Below are positions 6,981 through 14,658 of a stretch of DNA of 16,077 nt, one piece after another (position 1 is the stretch's first letter; each line of letters opens with the position of its first letter). Source of the DNA: Fen-1038 sp042408355 (lineage in GTDB: Bacteria; Chloroflexota; Anaerolineae; Anaerolineales; Villigracilaceae). Location of the stretch: contig JBHORD010000069.1 of assembly GCA_042408355.1 (NCBI GenBank), positions 1-16,077 on the forward strand. Reading direction: 5' to 3'. Position numbers and translations under genes: made by a program. Under the pieces are notes generated by a model. That model did not search any database, was not told where the DNA came from, and saw only the letters and a program-made list of their open reading frames with translations.

Positions 6981-8722
6981 ATCCTTATAGTTGGTTTCAA
7001 CTCATTTTTTATTTCGTTGTTTTATTCCTGTTGGTAAAGCCGCTGGGGTTGTTCATGGCTCACGTGTATCAAGGCGAGCGGACTTTTCTCGATCCGGTCT
7101 TTGGCCCGTTGGAGCGGTTGATTTATCGCCTCAGCGGTGTCCATGCAGATGAAGAAATGAATTGGAAAGTCTATGCCATCGCCTTGATGGTTTTCAACGT
7201 TCTTGGATTATTGGTGGTGTATGGCTTGCAGCGTGTGCAGGGATTTTTGCCGCTTAATCCGCAAGGTTTTGGCGCCGTCTCGCCTGATTCTTCATGGAAT
7301 ACCGCAGTCAGTTTTGCAAGCAATACGAACTGGCAGGGCTATGGCGGCGAGACCACCATGAGCTATCTCACGCAGATGATGGCAATGACGGTCCAGAACT
7401 TTGTTTCCGCTGCAACTGGCATGGCGGCGCTGGCCGCGATGATTCGCGGCATCGCCCGTCACACAACGGATAAGATCGGCAATTTCTGGGTTGATTTGAC
7501 GCGCACTGTTCTTTATATTTTGTTGCCGCTGGCTTTTGTGCTGGCGCTTGCGCTTGTCTCGCAAGGCGTGGTGCAGACTTTCAGCCAATATCAAACTGCG
7601 AATTTATTGCAGCCGATCACGGACGCAAGCGGAAAATCGGTGGCCACTCAAACGTTGGCCGTTGGTCCCGCGGCATCGCAAATTGCGATCAAGCAATTGG
7701 GAACCAACGGCGGCGGATTCTTCAATGTCAACTCCGCACACCCGTTTGAAAATCCGACTCCGTTCTCGAATTTTCTTGAGACGCTTTCCCTTCTGCTCAT
7801 TCCTGCCGCGTTATGTTATACGTTTGGAAAAATGGCTGGCGACACGCGTCAGGGCTGGGCAATTCTGATCGTGATGACCGTGATCTTTGCGGCTTTGCTA
7901 TCGGTGAACGTTTGGGCGGAACAAACCGGCAATCCTGCCCTTGCGAAACTTGGCGTTGATATTAAACAAAGCAATGTTAATCCGGGCGGAAATATGGAAG
8001 GCAAGGAAGTCCGCTTTGGTGTGGCGAATTCCGCACTGTGGGGCGCGGCCACAACTGCCGCATCGAACGGCGCGGTTGATTCCATGCACGACTCTTACAT
8101 GCCGCTTGGCGGATTGGTTGAAATGTGGCTGATGCAGTTGGGCGAAGTTATCTATGGCGGCGTTGGCTCCGGGCTGTATGGCATGTTAGCTTTCGTTATC
8201 GTGGCGGTCTTTGTCGCGGGCTTGATGGTTGGCTGCACGCCGGAATATTTGGGCAAAAAGATCGAGGCATATGAAATGAAAATGGCTTCGCTGATTCTTT
8301 TGATTCCTGTTTTCACGACCCTGGTCGGGACTGCAATCGGAGTCTTGACTCCGGCTGGCCAATCCAGCGTTCTCAACCCGGGTCCGCACGGATTCAGCGA
8401 AATCCTGTATGCGTTCTCCTCTGCCAGCGGAAACAACGGAAGCGCCTTTGCCGGGCTTAATGCAAATACGCCTTTCTATAACACGGCATTGGGAATCGTC
8501 ATGTTCATCGCACGTTATTGGCTGATGATTCCGGCGTTGGCAATCGGCGGCTCGCTGGCGCGCAAGAAAAAAGTTCCGGCCAGCGCGGGGACGCTGCCGA
8601 CCCACACTCCGCTTTTTATCGCGTGGACCCTCGGCGTTGTGATCATCGTCGGCGCGCTCGGATTTTTACCGGCTCTCGCACTCGGACCGATCGTCGAACA
8701 TTTGATGATCTTTGCTCATTAA
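6977..8722 (+). CDS. kdpA: K+-transporting ATPase subunit KdpA
   Basis: KdpA is the integral-membrane K+-binding and translocating subunit, related to the SKT (Trk/Ktr) channel-like transporters. I take ATG 6977 (MNPYSWFQL), overlapping the kdpF stop, rather than an in-frame GTG at 6968; the product is 581 aa, within the family range. About ten membrane segments are visible. Selectivity-filter loops include the region around SFASNTNWQGYGGETTMSY (about 112-130), LGTNGGGFFNVNSAHPFENP (about 241-260) and SASGNNGSAFAG near the C-terminal third. The long conserved loop with MEGKEVRFG is also present. An SD-like GGAG lies 8 nt upstream. KdpB starts 12 nt after the stop. No truncation or frameshift is seen. 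Confidence 0.97.
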   Translation: MNPYSWFQLIFYFVVLFLLVKPLGLFMAHVYQGERTFLDPVFGPLERLIYRLSGVHADEEMNWKVYAIALMVFNVLGLLVVYGLQRVQGFLPLNPQGFGAVSPDSSWNTAVSFASNTNWQGYGGETTMSYLTQMMAMTVQNFVSAATGMAALAAMIRGIARHTTDKIGNFWVDLTRTVLYILLPLAFVLALALVSQGVVQTFSQYQTANLLQPITDASGKSVATQTLAVGPAASQIAIKQLGTNGGGFFNVNSAHPFENPTPFSNFLETLSLLLIPAALCYTFGKMAGDTRQGWAILIVMTVIFAALLSVNVWAEQTGNPALAKLGVDIKQSNVNPGGNMEGKEVRFGVANSALWGAATTAASNGAVDSMHDSYMPLGGLVEMWLMQLGEVIYGGVGSGLYGMLAFVIVAVFVAGLMVGCTPEYLGKKIEAYEMKMASLILLIPVFTTLVGTAIGVLTPAGQSSVLNPGPHGFSEILYAFSSASGNNGSAFAGLNANTPFYNTALGIVMFIARYWLMIPALAIGGSLARKKKVPASAGTLPTHTPLFIAWTLGVVIIVGALGFLPALALGPIVEHLMIFAH

Positions 8723-8734
8723 CGGATTTAGAGA

Positions 8735-10825
8735 ATGAATAACCAACTCAAGAAACAATCCGCGTTTCGACGCGAACTTTATCAACGCGCCATCCTTGAT
8801 TCTTTTGTAAAACTCAACCCGCGCTGGATGGTTCGCAATCCGGTCATGTTCGTGGTCGAAGTTGGCAGTGTGCTTACCACCGCGTTGTGGGTTCAAGCCT
8901 TATTCGGCAAAGGCGAAGCGCCGACCGGGTTTATTGCGGCTGTCGCCGTTTGGTTATGGTTCACAATTTTATTCGCCAACTTTTCTGAAGCCGTTGCAGA
9001 GGGGCGCGGCAAAGCGCAGGCTGAAGCGTTGCGAAAAACCCGTCAGACCACCCAAGCGAAAAAGTTAAAGACGGCCAATCGCGAATCCGAGTATGAACTC
9101 GTGGCTTCGACTTCGCTGCGCAAGGACGATATCTATCTTGTGGAAGCCGGCGACATCATTTCTGTGGATGGCGAGATCATTGAAGGCATCGCCTCGGTGG
9201 ACGAAAGCGCCGTCACCGGCGAAAGCGCGCCCGTAATTCGCGAAGCGGGCGGCGACCGTTCGGCAGTCACCGGCGGGACGCGGCTTCTGTCCGATTGGCT
9301 GATCATTCGTGTGACGGCGAATCCCGGCGAGGGGTTTCTTGATCGCATGATTGGCCTGGTCGAAGGCGCAAAGCGCCAGAAGACGCCGAATGAAATTGCT
9401 TTGAATATTCTGCTGGCCGGTTTCACCATTATCTTTTTGATCGTCTGTGCCACCTTGCTTCCATACTCGATTTACAGCGTGGATATCGCCTCTGGCAAGG
9501 GCGCGCCCATTACGATTACAGTTTTGGTTGCGTTATTGGTTTGTTTGATCCCTACAACGATTGGCGGTTTGCTTTCTGCCATCGGTATTGCTGGAATGGA
9601 TCGCATGATCCAGCGAAACGTAATCGCAATGTCTGGACGCGCGGTCGAAGCGGCGGGCGATGTGGATGTTTTGTTGCTCGATAAAACTGGAACAATCACG
9701 CTGGGAAATCGTCAGGCTGTGGATTTGATCCCGGTCAACGGAGTTTCGCCGCAATCATTAGCTGAAGCCGCACAACTCGCTTCGTTAGCGGATGAAACGC
9801 CGGAGGGCCGCTCGATTGTGGTCCTCGCCAAGGAAAAGTTTGGTTTGCGCGGGCGCACCATGAGGTCCAGTGAAGAAGCGCCCCAGGGAATGCACTTTGT
9901 CCCGTTCACCGCGCAGACCAGAATGTCTGGCATGGATTTTGACGGCACATCCATCCGCAAAGGCGCACCGGATACGATGATGGCTTTGGTCCAATCCAAT
10001 GGTCATCCGGTTCCATCGGATTTGCAGACCACCGTGGATAAGATCGCGCGCACAGGCGGCACGCCATTGGTGGTCACGCGAAATAATCAGGCGCTCGGCG
10101 TGATCCATCTCAAGGATATTGTCAAAGGCGGAATCAAAGAACGCTTCTCGCATCTGCGGAAAATGGGCATCAAGACCGTGATGATCACCGGCGACAATCC
10201 GTTGACCGCCGCGGCAATCGCCGCCGAAGCCGGAGTGGATGATTTCTTGGCTCAAGCCACGCCTGAAACGAAACTCAAATTAATCCGCGAATACCAAGCC
10301 GGCGGACGATTGGTCGCGATGACCGGCGACGGCACCAACGATGCGCCTGCGCTGGCGCAAGCCGATGTGGCGGTGGCGATGAACACCGGCACACAGCCCG
10401 CGCGTGAAGCCGCCAACATGGTTGACCTCGACAGCAATCCGACGAAGTTAATTGAAATCGTTGAGATTGGAAAACAATTGTTGATGACGCGCGGCGCGCT
10501 GACCACGTTCAGCATTGCGAATGATGTCTCGAAATATTTTGCGATCATTCCTGCCGCGTTTGCTTCGACGTATCCGGTTTTGAATGTACTCAACATCATG
10601 CATCTTGCAACCCCGCAGAGCGCCATTTTATCGGCGGTGATTTTCAACGCCCTGATCATTATCGCTTTGATCCCGCTGGCATTACGCGGCGTGCCGTATC
10701 GTCCGGTCGGCGCGGCGCAGCTTCTGCGTGACAACTTGTTGATCTACGGCCTTGGCGGTTTGATCGCGCCGTTCATTGGAATCAAATTAATTGACATGCT
10801 GCTGGTGACCTTGCATTTGGTTTGA
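8735..10825 (+). CDS. kdpB: K+-transporting P-type ATPase subunit KdpB
   Basis: KdpB hydrolyses ATP to drive high-affinity K+ uptake through KdpA (class IA P-type ATPase). At 696 aa it is full length. Visible motifs are TGES at 161-164 (the serine whose phosphorylation inhibits Kdp in E. coli), the phosphorylation motif DKTGTIT with Asp316, nucleotide-binding elements FTAQTRMSG and KGAP near 391-412, the hinge TGDNPLTA near 486-493, and TGDGTNDAPAL at about 530-540. Membrane segments lie near 38-55, 66-84, 225-248 and 256-285, with three more in the C-terminal 115 residues. The SD is weak (TAGAGA) and close to kdpA, so translation is probably coupled. A 114-bp spacer separates it from kdpC, unusual in an otherwise tight operon. 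Confidence 0.97.
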   Translation: MNNQLKKQSAFRRELYQRAILDSFVKLNPRWMVRNPVMFVVEVGSVLTTALWVQALFGKGEAPTGFIAAVAVWLWFTILFANFSEAVAEGRGKAQAEALRKTRQTTQAKKLKTANRESEYELVASTSLRKDDIYLVEAGDIISVDGEIIEGIASVDESAVTGESAPVIREAGGDRSAVTGGTRLLSDWLIIRVTANPGEGFLDRMIGLVEGAKRQKTPNEIALNILLAGFTIIFLIVCATLLPYSIYSVDIASGKGAPITITVLVALLVCLIPTTIGGLLSAIGIAGMDRMIQRNVIAMSGRAVEAAGDVDVLLLDKTGTITLGNRQAVDLIPVNGVSPQSLAEAAQLASLADETPEGRSIVVLAKEKFGLRGRTMRSSEEAPQGMHFVPFTAQTRMSGMDFDGTSIRKGAPDTMMALVQSNGHPVPSDLQTTVDKIARTGGTPLVVTRNNQALGVIHLKDIVKGGIKERFSHLRKMGIKTVMITGDNPLTAAAIAAEAGVDDFLAQATPETKLKLIREYQAGGRLVAMTGDGTNDAPALAQADVAVAMNTGTQPAREAANMVDLDSNPTKLIEIVEIGKQLLMTRGALTTFSIANDVSKYFAIIPAAFASTYPVLNVLNIMHLATPQSAILSAVIFNALIIIALIPLALRGVPYRPVGAAQLLRDNLLIYGLGGLIAPFIGIKLIDMLLVTLHLV

Positions 10826-10939
10826 AGGAGAGAAAAACGAATCGTCATTTACATTCACAGCAGAATTGTTAAAAAACTCGGTCCATGCTGTCTTGATTAT
10901 TTCCATCACAACACTCGTCCCGCTAGTAGAAGGTAAAAA
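10826..10939 (+). other. 114-bp kdpB-kdpC spacer with orphan Shine-Dalgarno
   Basis: Directly after the kdpB TGA is a good SD (AAGGAGAG, 10825-10832), but no ATG, GTG or TTG follows at a suitable distance. An open frame beginning ATC at 10841 runs 31 codons to TAA just before kdpC, without a standard start. It may be the remnant of a small gene or simply spacer. kdpC has its own AAGG about 7 nt upstream of its ATG. Confidence 0.3.
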
Positions 10940-11515
10940 ATGCTTTCACAACTTAAACCGGCTTTGATATTGCTGTTCATTTTTACTCTGCTGACCGGCG
11001 TCGTTTATCCACTGGTCGTAACCGGCATTGCACAAGTCGCTTTTCCATCGCAGGCAAACGGAAGTTTGATCATACAAAATGGGAAAGTTGTTGGCTCCCA
11101 ATTGATCGGCCAGCAATTTGACGATCCAAAATATTTTTGGGGACGTCTTTCTGCCACATCGCCCGAACCATATAACGCCGCATCCTCTTCGGGATCGAAT
11201 CTGGGCCCCGCCAACCCGGCATTGACCTCCGCCGTGGAGGCGCGCATCCAGGCTTTGCGCGCGGCAGACCTGTCCAACACCGCGCCGCTTCCCGTTGACC
11301 TCGTCACTTCGTCCGGCAGCGGCCTCGATCCGGATATCAGTGTGGCCGCGGCGCTGTATCAGGTTCATCGCGTTGCGGTCGCCCGCGGTTTGACCGACGC
11401 GCAAGTTCAAGCTTTGGTTAATCAATATATCGAAGGCCGCCAGTTTGGATTCCTTGGCGAGCCTCGTGTCAATGTTTTGAAATTGAATCTCGCTCTGGAT
11501 CATTACAAACCCTGA
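10940..11515 (+). CDS. kdpC: K+-transporting ATPase subunit KdpC
   Basis: KdpC is the single-pass accessory subunit needed for assembly and high-affinity function of KdpFABC. The 191-aa product has an N-terminal membrane helix at about residues 7-30 (LLFIFTLLTGVVYPLVVTGI) and a large outer domain. Family motifs follow in order: QANGSLI and GSQLIGQQF (about 40-60), KYFWGRLSATSPEPYNAASSSGS with GSNLGPANP (about 63-95), VTSSGSGLDPDISVAAA (about 122-138), and a C-terminal segment with GFLGEPRVNVLKLN. Length is typical. An AAGG lies upstream of ATG 10940. No terminator is visible after it; the next promoter boxes start 36 bp beyond the stop. Confidence 0.96.
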   Translation: MLSQLKPALILLFIFTLLTGVVYPLVVTGIAQVAFPSQANGSLIIQNGKVVGSQLIGQQFDDPKYFWGRLSATSPEPYNAASSSGSNLGPANPALTSAVEARIQALRAADLSNTAPLPVDLVTSSGSGLDPDISVAAALYQVHRVAVARGLTDAQVQALVNQYIEGRQFGFLGEPRVNVLKLNLALDHYKP

Positions 11516-11550
11516 TGCATCTTCGCGGGACGGCGGACTGATTGGCTATA

Positions 11551-11620
11551 TTGACGCAATCTTGACTCCGCCGGCCCTTTTCTTGTCCCCTTTTTGACAT
11601 TCAATTGAATAAACTATAAC
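11551..11620 (+). promoter_or_regulatory. Second promoter with KdpE-type boxes, for the 57-aa gene
   Basis: Boxes TTGAC (11551), TTGAC (11562), TTGTC (11583) and TTGAC (11594) and a TATAAC -10 (11615-11620) occupy exactly the same offsets as in the kdp promoter. My hand alignment gives 47 of 70 identical positions with no gap, including a shared CTTGTCC and AATTGAATA. The final TTGACA serves as -35 with a 15-bp spacer. The expected start of transcription is near 11627. Confidence 0.65.
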
Positions 11621-11672
11621 TGACAATCCGTTGGCCGTTGGATGGCGGGAACCGTCCGACAAAAAGGTTTGT

Positions 11673-11846
11673 ATGCGGAAGAAAATTTTTCAACGCCTTG
11701 GACAGTTTCTTACGTACGCGCCGCCTGCTGGAATCGCGGGCGCGTCGCTGCTGAATTTGACCTCATTCGAACGTCAATATTTGATGTTGGTTTTGATCAT
11801 TTGGGTTAACACATTTTTCCTGTTCAGGGCCTGGCTTGGCCAATAG
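11673..11846 (+). CDS. 57-residue single-helix membrane protein, kdp-linked
   Basis: The frame opens as far back as TTG 11631, but that lies at the predicted transcription start. I therefore choose ATG 11673, which has AAAAAGG about 5 nt upstream; this gives MRKKIFQRLG and 57 residues. The N-terminus is basic, followed by a mildly hydrophobic stretch (FLTYAPPAGIAGASLLNL). A clear membrane helix lies at about residues 38-53 (YLMLVLIIWVNTFFLF), and the end is RAWLGQ. The basic start predicts a cytoplasmic N-terminus, with the later helix crossing the membrane. I do not recognise a family. It stands alone between kdpC and kdpE with its own promoter matching the kdp promoter, so a role in K+ stress or in modulating a K+ transporter or sensor is inferred. 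The small size leaves some doubt. Confidence 0.68.
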   Translation: MRKKIFQRLGQFLTYAPPAGIAGASLLNLTSFERQYLMLVLIIWVNTFFLFRAWLGQ

Positions 11847-11914
11847 AAGATAGTCGAGCAAACCTTTCCAGTGTGAAAGGAAATGGGGGCAGAAATATTT
11901 CTTTTCCAATTTTC

Positions 11915-12006
11915 TTGACGTTTTCTTGACATATTTCGCCTCTTTCTTGCGCAGAAATTGACATGCACCCTTGTAGAATAATGGGCGCTCTTGATGTTTT
12001 CTTGAT
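11915..12006 (+). promoter_or_regulatory. kdpE control region with three box pairs
   Basis: TTGAC at 11915 and 11926, TTG at 11947 and TTGAC at 11958 repeat the offsets 1, 12, 33, 44 seen at 6698 and 11551. A third pair, TTGAT at 11991 and 12002, is also 11 bp apart and abuts the kdpE start codon. A TAGAAT at 11974-11979 is the best -10, but it has no properly spaced -35. The layout suggests autoregulation: upstream pairs for activation and a downstream pair possibly for repression. Confidence 0.6.
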
Positions 12007-12726
12007 ATGCAAAGTAATCCCTTGATCTCCGAATTTCCATTGCGCGTTCTCGTGGTGGACGACGAGCGGCCTATCCGGCGTTTCCTGAGCGCTTCGCTCG
12101 GCGGCCGCTTCACGGTGTCTGAGGCCGAGAATGGCAAGGACGCTTTGCACGCCGCGGCTGTTGACCGTCCCGATTTGGTCATTCTCGATTTGGGTTTACC
12201 GGATATGGATGGGACGGATGTCACGCGCCGTCTGCGCGAATGGACGGATGTTCCCGTCATCATCATTTCTGTCCGCGACCGCGATGAAGACAAGATCGCC
12301 GCGCTGGACGCTGGAGCGGATGACTACTTGACGAAGCCGTTCAGCGCCGGAGAACTGATGGCGCGTATCCGCGCTGCGTTGCGTCGTTCGGTCAAACCGA
12401 AAAACGAATCGGTTTATCAAAGCGGTGAACTCACCGTGGATTTGCAGAAGCGCGAAGTTCGCGTCAATGGTTTGTATGTGATGTTGACACCGACTGAATA
12501 CGAGATCCTGCGCACATTGGTCAATCACGCCGGCAGAGTTCTTACGCACAAGCAATTGATTCAGGAAGTGTGGGGCGGCAACTATGAGGCGGATTCGCAT
12601 CTGCTACGCGTCAATGTCAGCAATCTGCGGAGGAAAATCGAGGCGGATCCATTGCATCCGCGCCACATCATCACAGAGCCGGGAGTCGGCTACCGCCTCA
12701 GGAATATTGAAGATGACAAGGAATGA
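12007..12726 (+). CDS. kdpE: KdpE-type response regulator (OmpR/PhoB family)
   Basis: This two-component DNA-binding regulator is expected to control the kdp operon. The 239-aa protein has a receiver domain (about 12-128) with acidic pocket D18/D19, phospho-acceptor Asp61 in LDLGLPDMDG, switch Ser88 in IIISVRD and Lys110 in LTKPFSAGEL. A winged-helix DNA-binding domain (about 140-235) has LTPTEYEILRTLVNHAGRVLTHKQL, the recognition helix SHLLRVNVSNLRRKIE and the wing EPGVGYRL. The ISVRDRDEDKIAALDAGADDYLTKPF stretch is characteristic of KdpE. ATG 12007 lacks an SD; an in-frame TTG at 12040 just before the receiver strand is an alternative. No KdpD sensor kinase is adjacent: kdpC and a 57-aa gene precede it and a transporter follows. 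The partner kinase must lie elsewhere or differ. Confidence 0.92.
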   Translation: MQSNPLISEFPLRVLVVDDERPIRRFLSASLGGRFTVSEAENGKDALHAAAVDRPDLVILDLGLPDMDGTDVTRRLREWTDVPVIIISVRDRDEDKIAALDAGADDYLTKPFSAGELMARIRAALRRSVKPKNESVYQSGELTVDLQKREVRVNGLYVMLTPTEYEILRTLVNHAGRVLTHKQLIQEVWGGNYEADSHLLRVNVSNLRRKIEADPLHPRHIITEPGVGYRLRNIEDDKE

Positions 12727-12772
12727 ACATCGAGCGCACATCTGATCCTTCGATGTATAAAAGGTAAAACGT

Positions 12773-14593
12773 ATGCTTTTTTCTATCGGACTATTGATCG
12801 TAATTGTTTTCGTAGCATTCAAAATTGCTCCAGTTGAAAAGGAGGAACATGCCCATATTCACGGCGCGGGGCAGATTGGATTGCTGGCCGCGCTGGCGTT
12901 ATTCGGCGTGGATTACTTTACTTCCTATTATTACGCCACAGGCGAAATGATGAGCGCCCTGCATCCTTATGGATTGCAACAATATGCATGGATCGCGGTC
13001 GTGGTTATTGCATTTGCCAATGCGGTCTTCGGTTTCCTGTATATGTATTCGTTGGGAGTATTCAATGAGGGCGGCGGTTCCTATACCGCCTCGATGCGCT
13101 ATCTCTCGCCGGGTTTGAGCCTGATAGTGGCAGTCGTTCTTCTTCAGGACTATATTTTTACGATTGTAGTTTCCAGTCTTTCGGGCGTTGACCAGTTGCT
13201 CTCGATTATCAACGCCTATAACATCGAATGGTATATCCGCGTCGCTCTCGGAGTGATGTTAGTGGCTGTCACCTGGTATCTAACCATTCGCGGACGCGGC
13301 GAGTCGGCGCGCGTGGTCTTCACCATGCTTGGAATTTTCGGCATGTTGACGCTGGTAATGGCAGTCGGTCTCATCCTTGCCAAAGCGCGCGGCGTGCCGC
13401 CCGTACCTTATACAGAGACAGTCCAGCACGCAACGATATGGGAGGCCGTTTACCATATGTTGACTGCCTCCATGAAAGGGCTGGTGGCGCTCTCCGGTCT
13501 GGAAGCCATGTCGAACGGGATTCAATTCGTTATTGACGATGATTTTGCGCTGGTCAAATGGGGCAAGCAGCATTTGCCCAAGCTCAAGGGATTGTGGGAG
13601 TATTACAGCGGCAAGTCTGGAATTGGGCGCATGGTGCAGACTTCCTTCCTGTTCTACGGCGGTACTACCACCGCCTTCCTTGCGTACTTTGCGGCCCACT
13701 TCAATGTTTTTGATGGGACTCTCGGACGTTCACTGGTGGGGAACCTGGCGTTTATCGGATTCAATCAAATTGCTGGCGGCGAAATTCTTTATTTGGTATA
13801 TCAAATCTTGGCTGTTGGCCTGTTGGCGGCCGCATCCATGACTGCTTTTCAGGATTTGCAGGCGACAGAGTGGCGGGATGTCGCCATGGGTGAGATTCCG
13901 GAGGCGATTGTATATCGCGATAAACGCGGAACGTTCACTCGTTCTGTGACGATTGCATTCGTCATAGTCATTATCATTACCATCGCCATTAGAGGAGAAA
14001 CCTCGGCTGGCGTGCCTTATTATGGCATCGGTGTGTTCATGCCGATCATGATGATGGGGTTTGCCATCCGCAAGCATATTCTTAAAAATTACACCGGAAA
14101 AAAGCGGACATGGGGAGCGTTGGCGGCTGGAGCGGCAGGCATTCTTTCCGGTCTTGTGTTCGTTGGTCAGATCGCAGGCAAGTGGACGGAGGGGGGCTGG
14201 GTGGTTCTGATATCTTTTAGCGCACTGATATTGACAGCCAACCTTTTGCTCATTTCACCGATTGGCCGCCGCGAGCCGAAACAAATCCATCGTATTGTGC
14301 GCGAGAAGGCGCGCGTGCGCGGCGCGATGGCCTCCATTGTCGAATGGCAGTCTTTGCGGATGCAGGAGTACCGTTACAACTTGTTGACAAACATAGCCCG
14401 CTTCTTTGAAATGTTCGGCGTTCACCGCCCCATGAAATTGGAACCTCCTGTTCCGGCCGGCGAGTACGATGACGCCTTGCACAAGGATCATTTCGATGCA
14501 CCCTCGTTCCTGGAACAATATTTGGATAAACCCGCGCCGAAAGTCGGCGGCGCGCCAAAACAGACCGAACCCCGCGGGCAGGAAATCATGTAG
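12773..14593 (+). CDS. APC-superfamily permease, probable KimA-like K+ importer
   Basis: The 606-aa membrane protein has about twelve hydrophobic segments and APC-superfamily signatures. These are GVDYFTSYYYATGEMMSALHP (about 44-64), NEGGGSYTASMRYL (about 98-111, the glycine-rich substrate loop of helix 1/3), LQDYIFTIVVSSLSGVDQLLS (about 122-142), LVALSGLEAMSNGI (about 238-251) and YYGIGVFMPIMMMG (about 419-432). The last three resemble the corresponding regions of Bacillus KimA, a high-affinity K+/H+ symporter of similar length. The C-terminal 110 residues are cytoplasmic and charged, with PKQIHRIVREKARVRG and a Pro-rich end. An extra N-terminal helix precedes a His-rich EEHAHIHGAG loop. It starts 46 bp after kdpE with a weak SD (AAAAGG) and no promoter, so it is probably cotranscribed with kdpE. 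This supports K+ as substrate over amino acids, but transport specificity is inferred. Confidence 0.8.
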   Translation: MLFSIGLLIVIVFVAFKIAPVEKEEHAHIHGAGQIGLLAALALFGVDYFTSYYYATGEMMSALHPYGLQQYAWIAVVVIAFANAVFGFLYMYSLGVFNEGGGSYTASMRYLSPGLSLIVAVVLLQDYIFTIVVSSLSGVDQLLSIINAYNIEWYIRVALGVMLVAVTWYLTIRGRGESARVVFTMLGIFGMLTLVMAVGLILAKARGVPPVPYTETVQHATIWEAVYHMLTASMKGLVALSGLEAMSNGIQFVIDDDFALVKWGKQHLPKLKGLWEYYSGKSGIGRMVQTSFLFYGGTTTAFLAYFAAHFNVFDGTLGRSLVGNLAFIGFNQIAGGEILYLVYQILAVGLLAAASMTAFQDLQATEWRDVAMGEIPEAIVYRDKRGTFTRSVTIAFVIVIIITIAIRGETSAGVPYYGIGVFMPIMMMGFAIRKHILKNYTGKKRTWGALAAGAAGILSGLVFVGQIAGKWTEGGWVVLISFSALILTANLLLISPIGRREPKQIHRIVREKARVRGAMASIVEWQSLRMQEYRYNLLTNIARFFEMFGVHRPMKLEPPVPAGEYDDALHKDHFDAPSFLEQYLDKPAPKVGGAPKQTEPRGQEIM

Positions 14594-14598
14594 GTCGA

Positions 14599-14635
14599 AA
14601 CAAGCCTCGTCCCGCAGTCAAGGACGAGGCTTGTT
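14599..14635 (+). terminator. Hairpin terminator after the KimA-like gene
   Basis: A perfect 14-bp stem (AACAAGCCTCGTCC with its complement) and 9-nt loop start 5 bp after the stop. GATGGCC follows, with no U-tract. It stands between convergent genes and could serve both. Confidence 0.6.
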
Positions 14636-14658
14636 GATGGCCAGACTCCTCCCGCGCC

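Noticed and set aside
11631..11672. TTG start extending the 57-aa protein to 71 aa
   Set aside because: TTG 11631 lies within a few bases of the predicted transcription start and has no SD, whereas ATG 11673 does.
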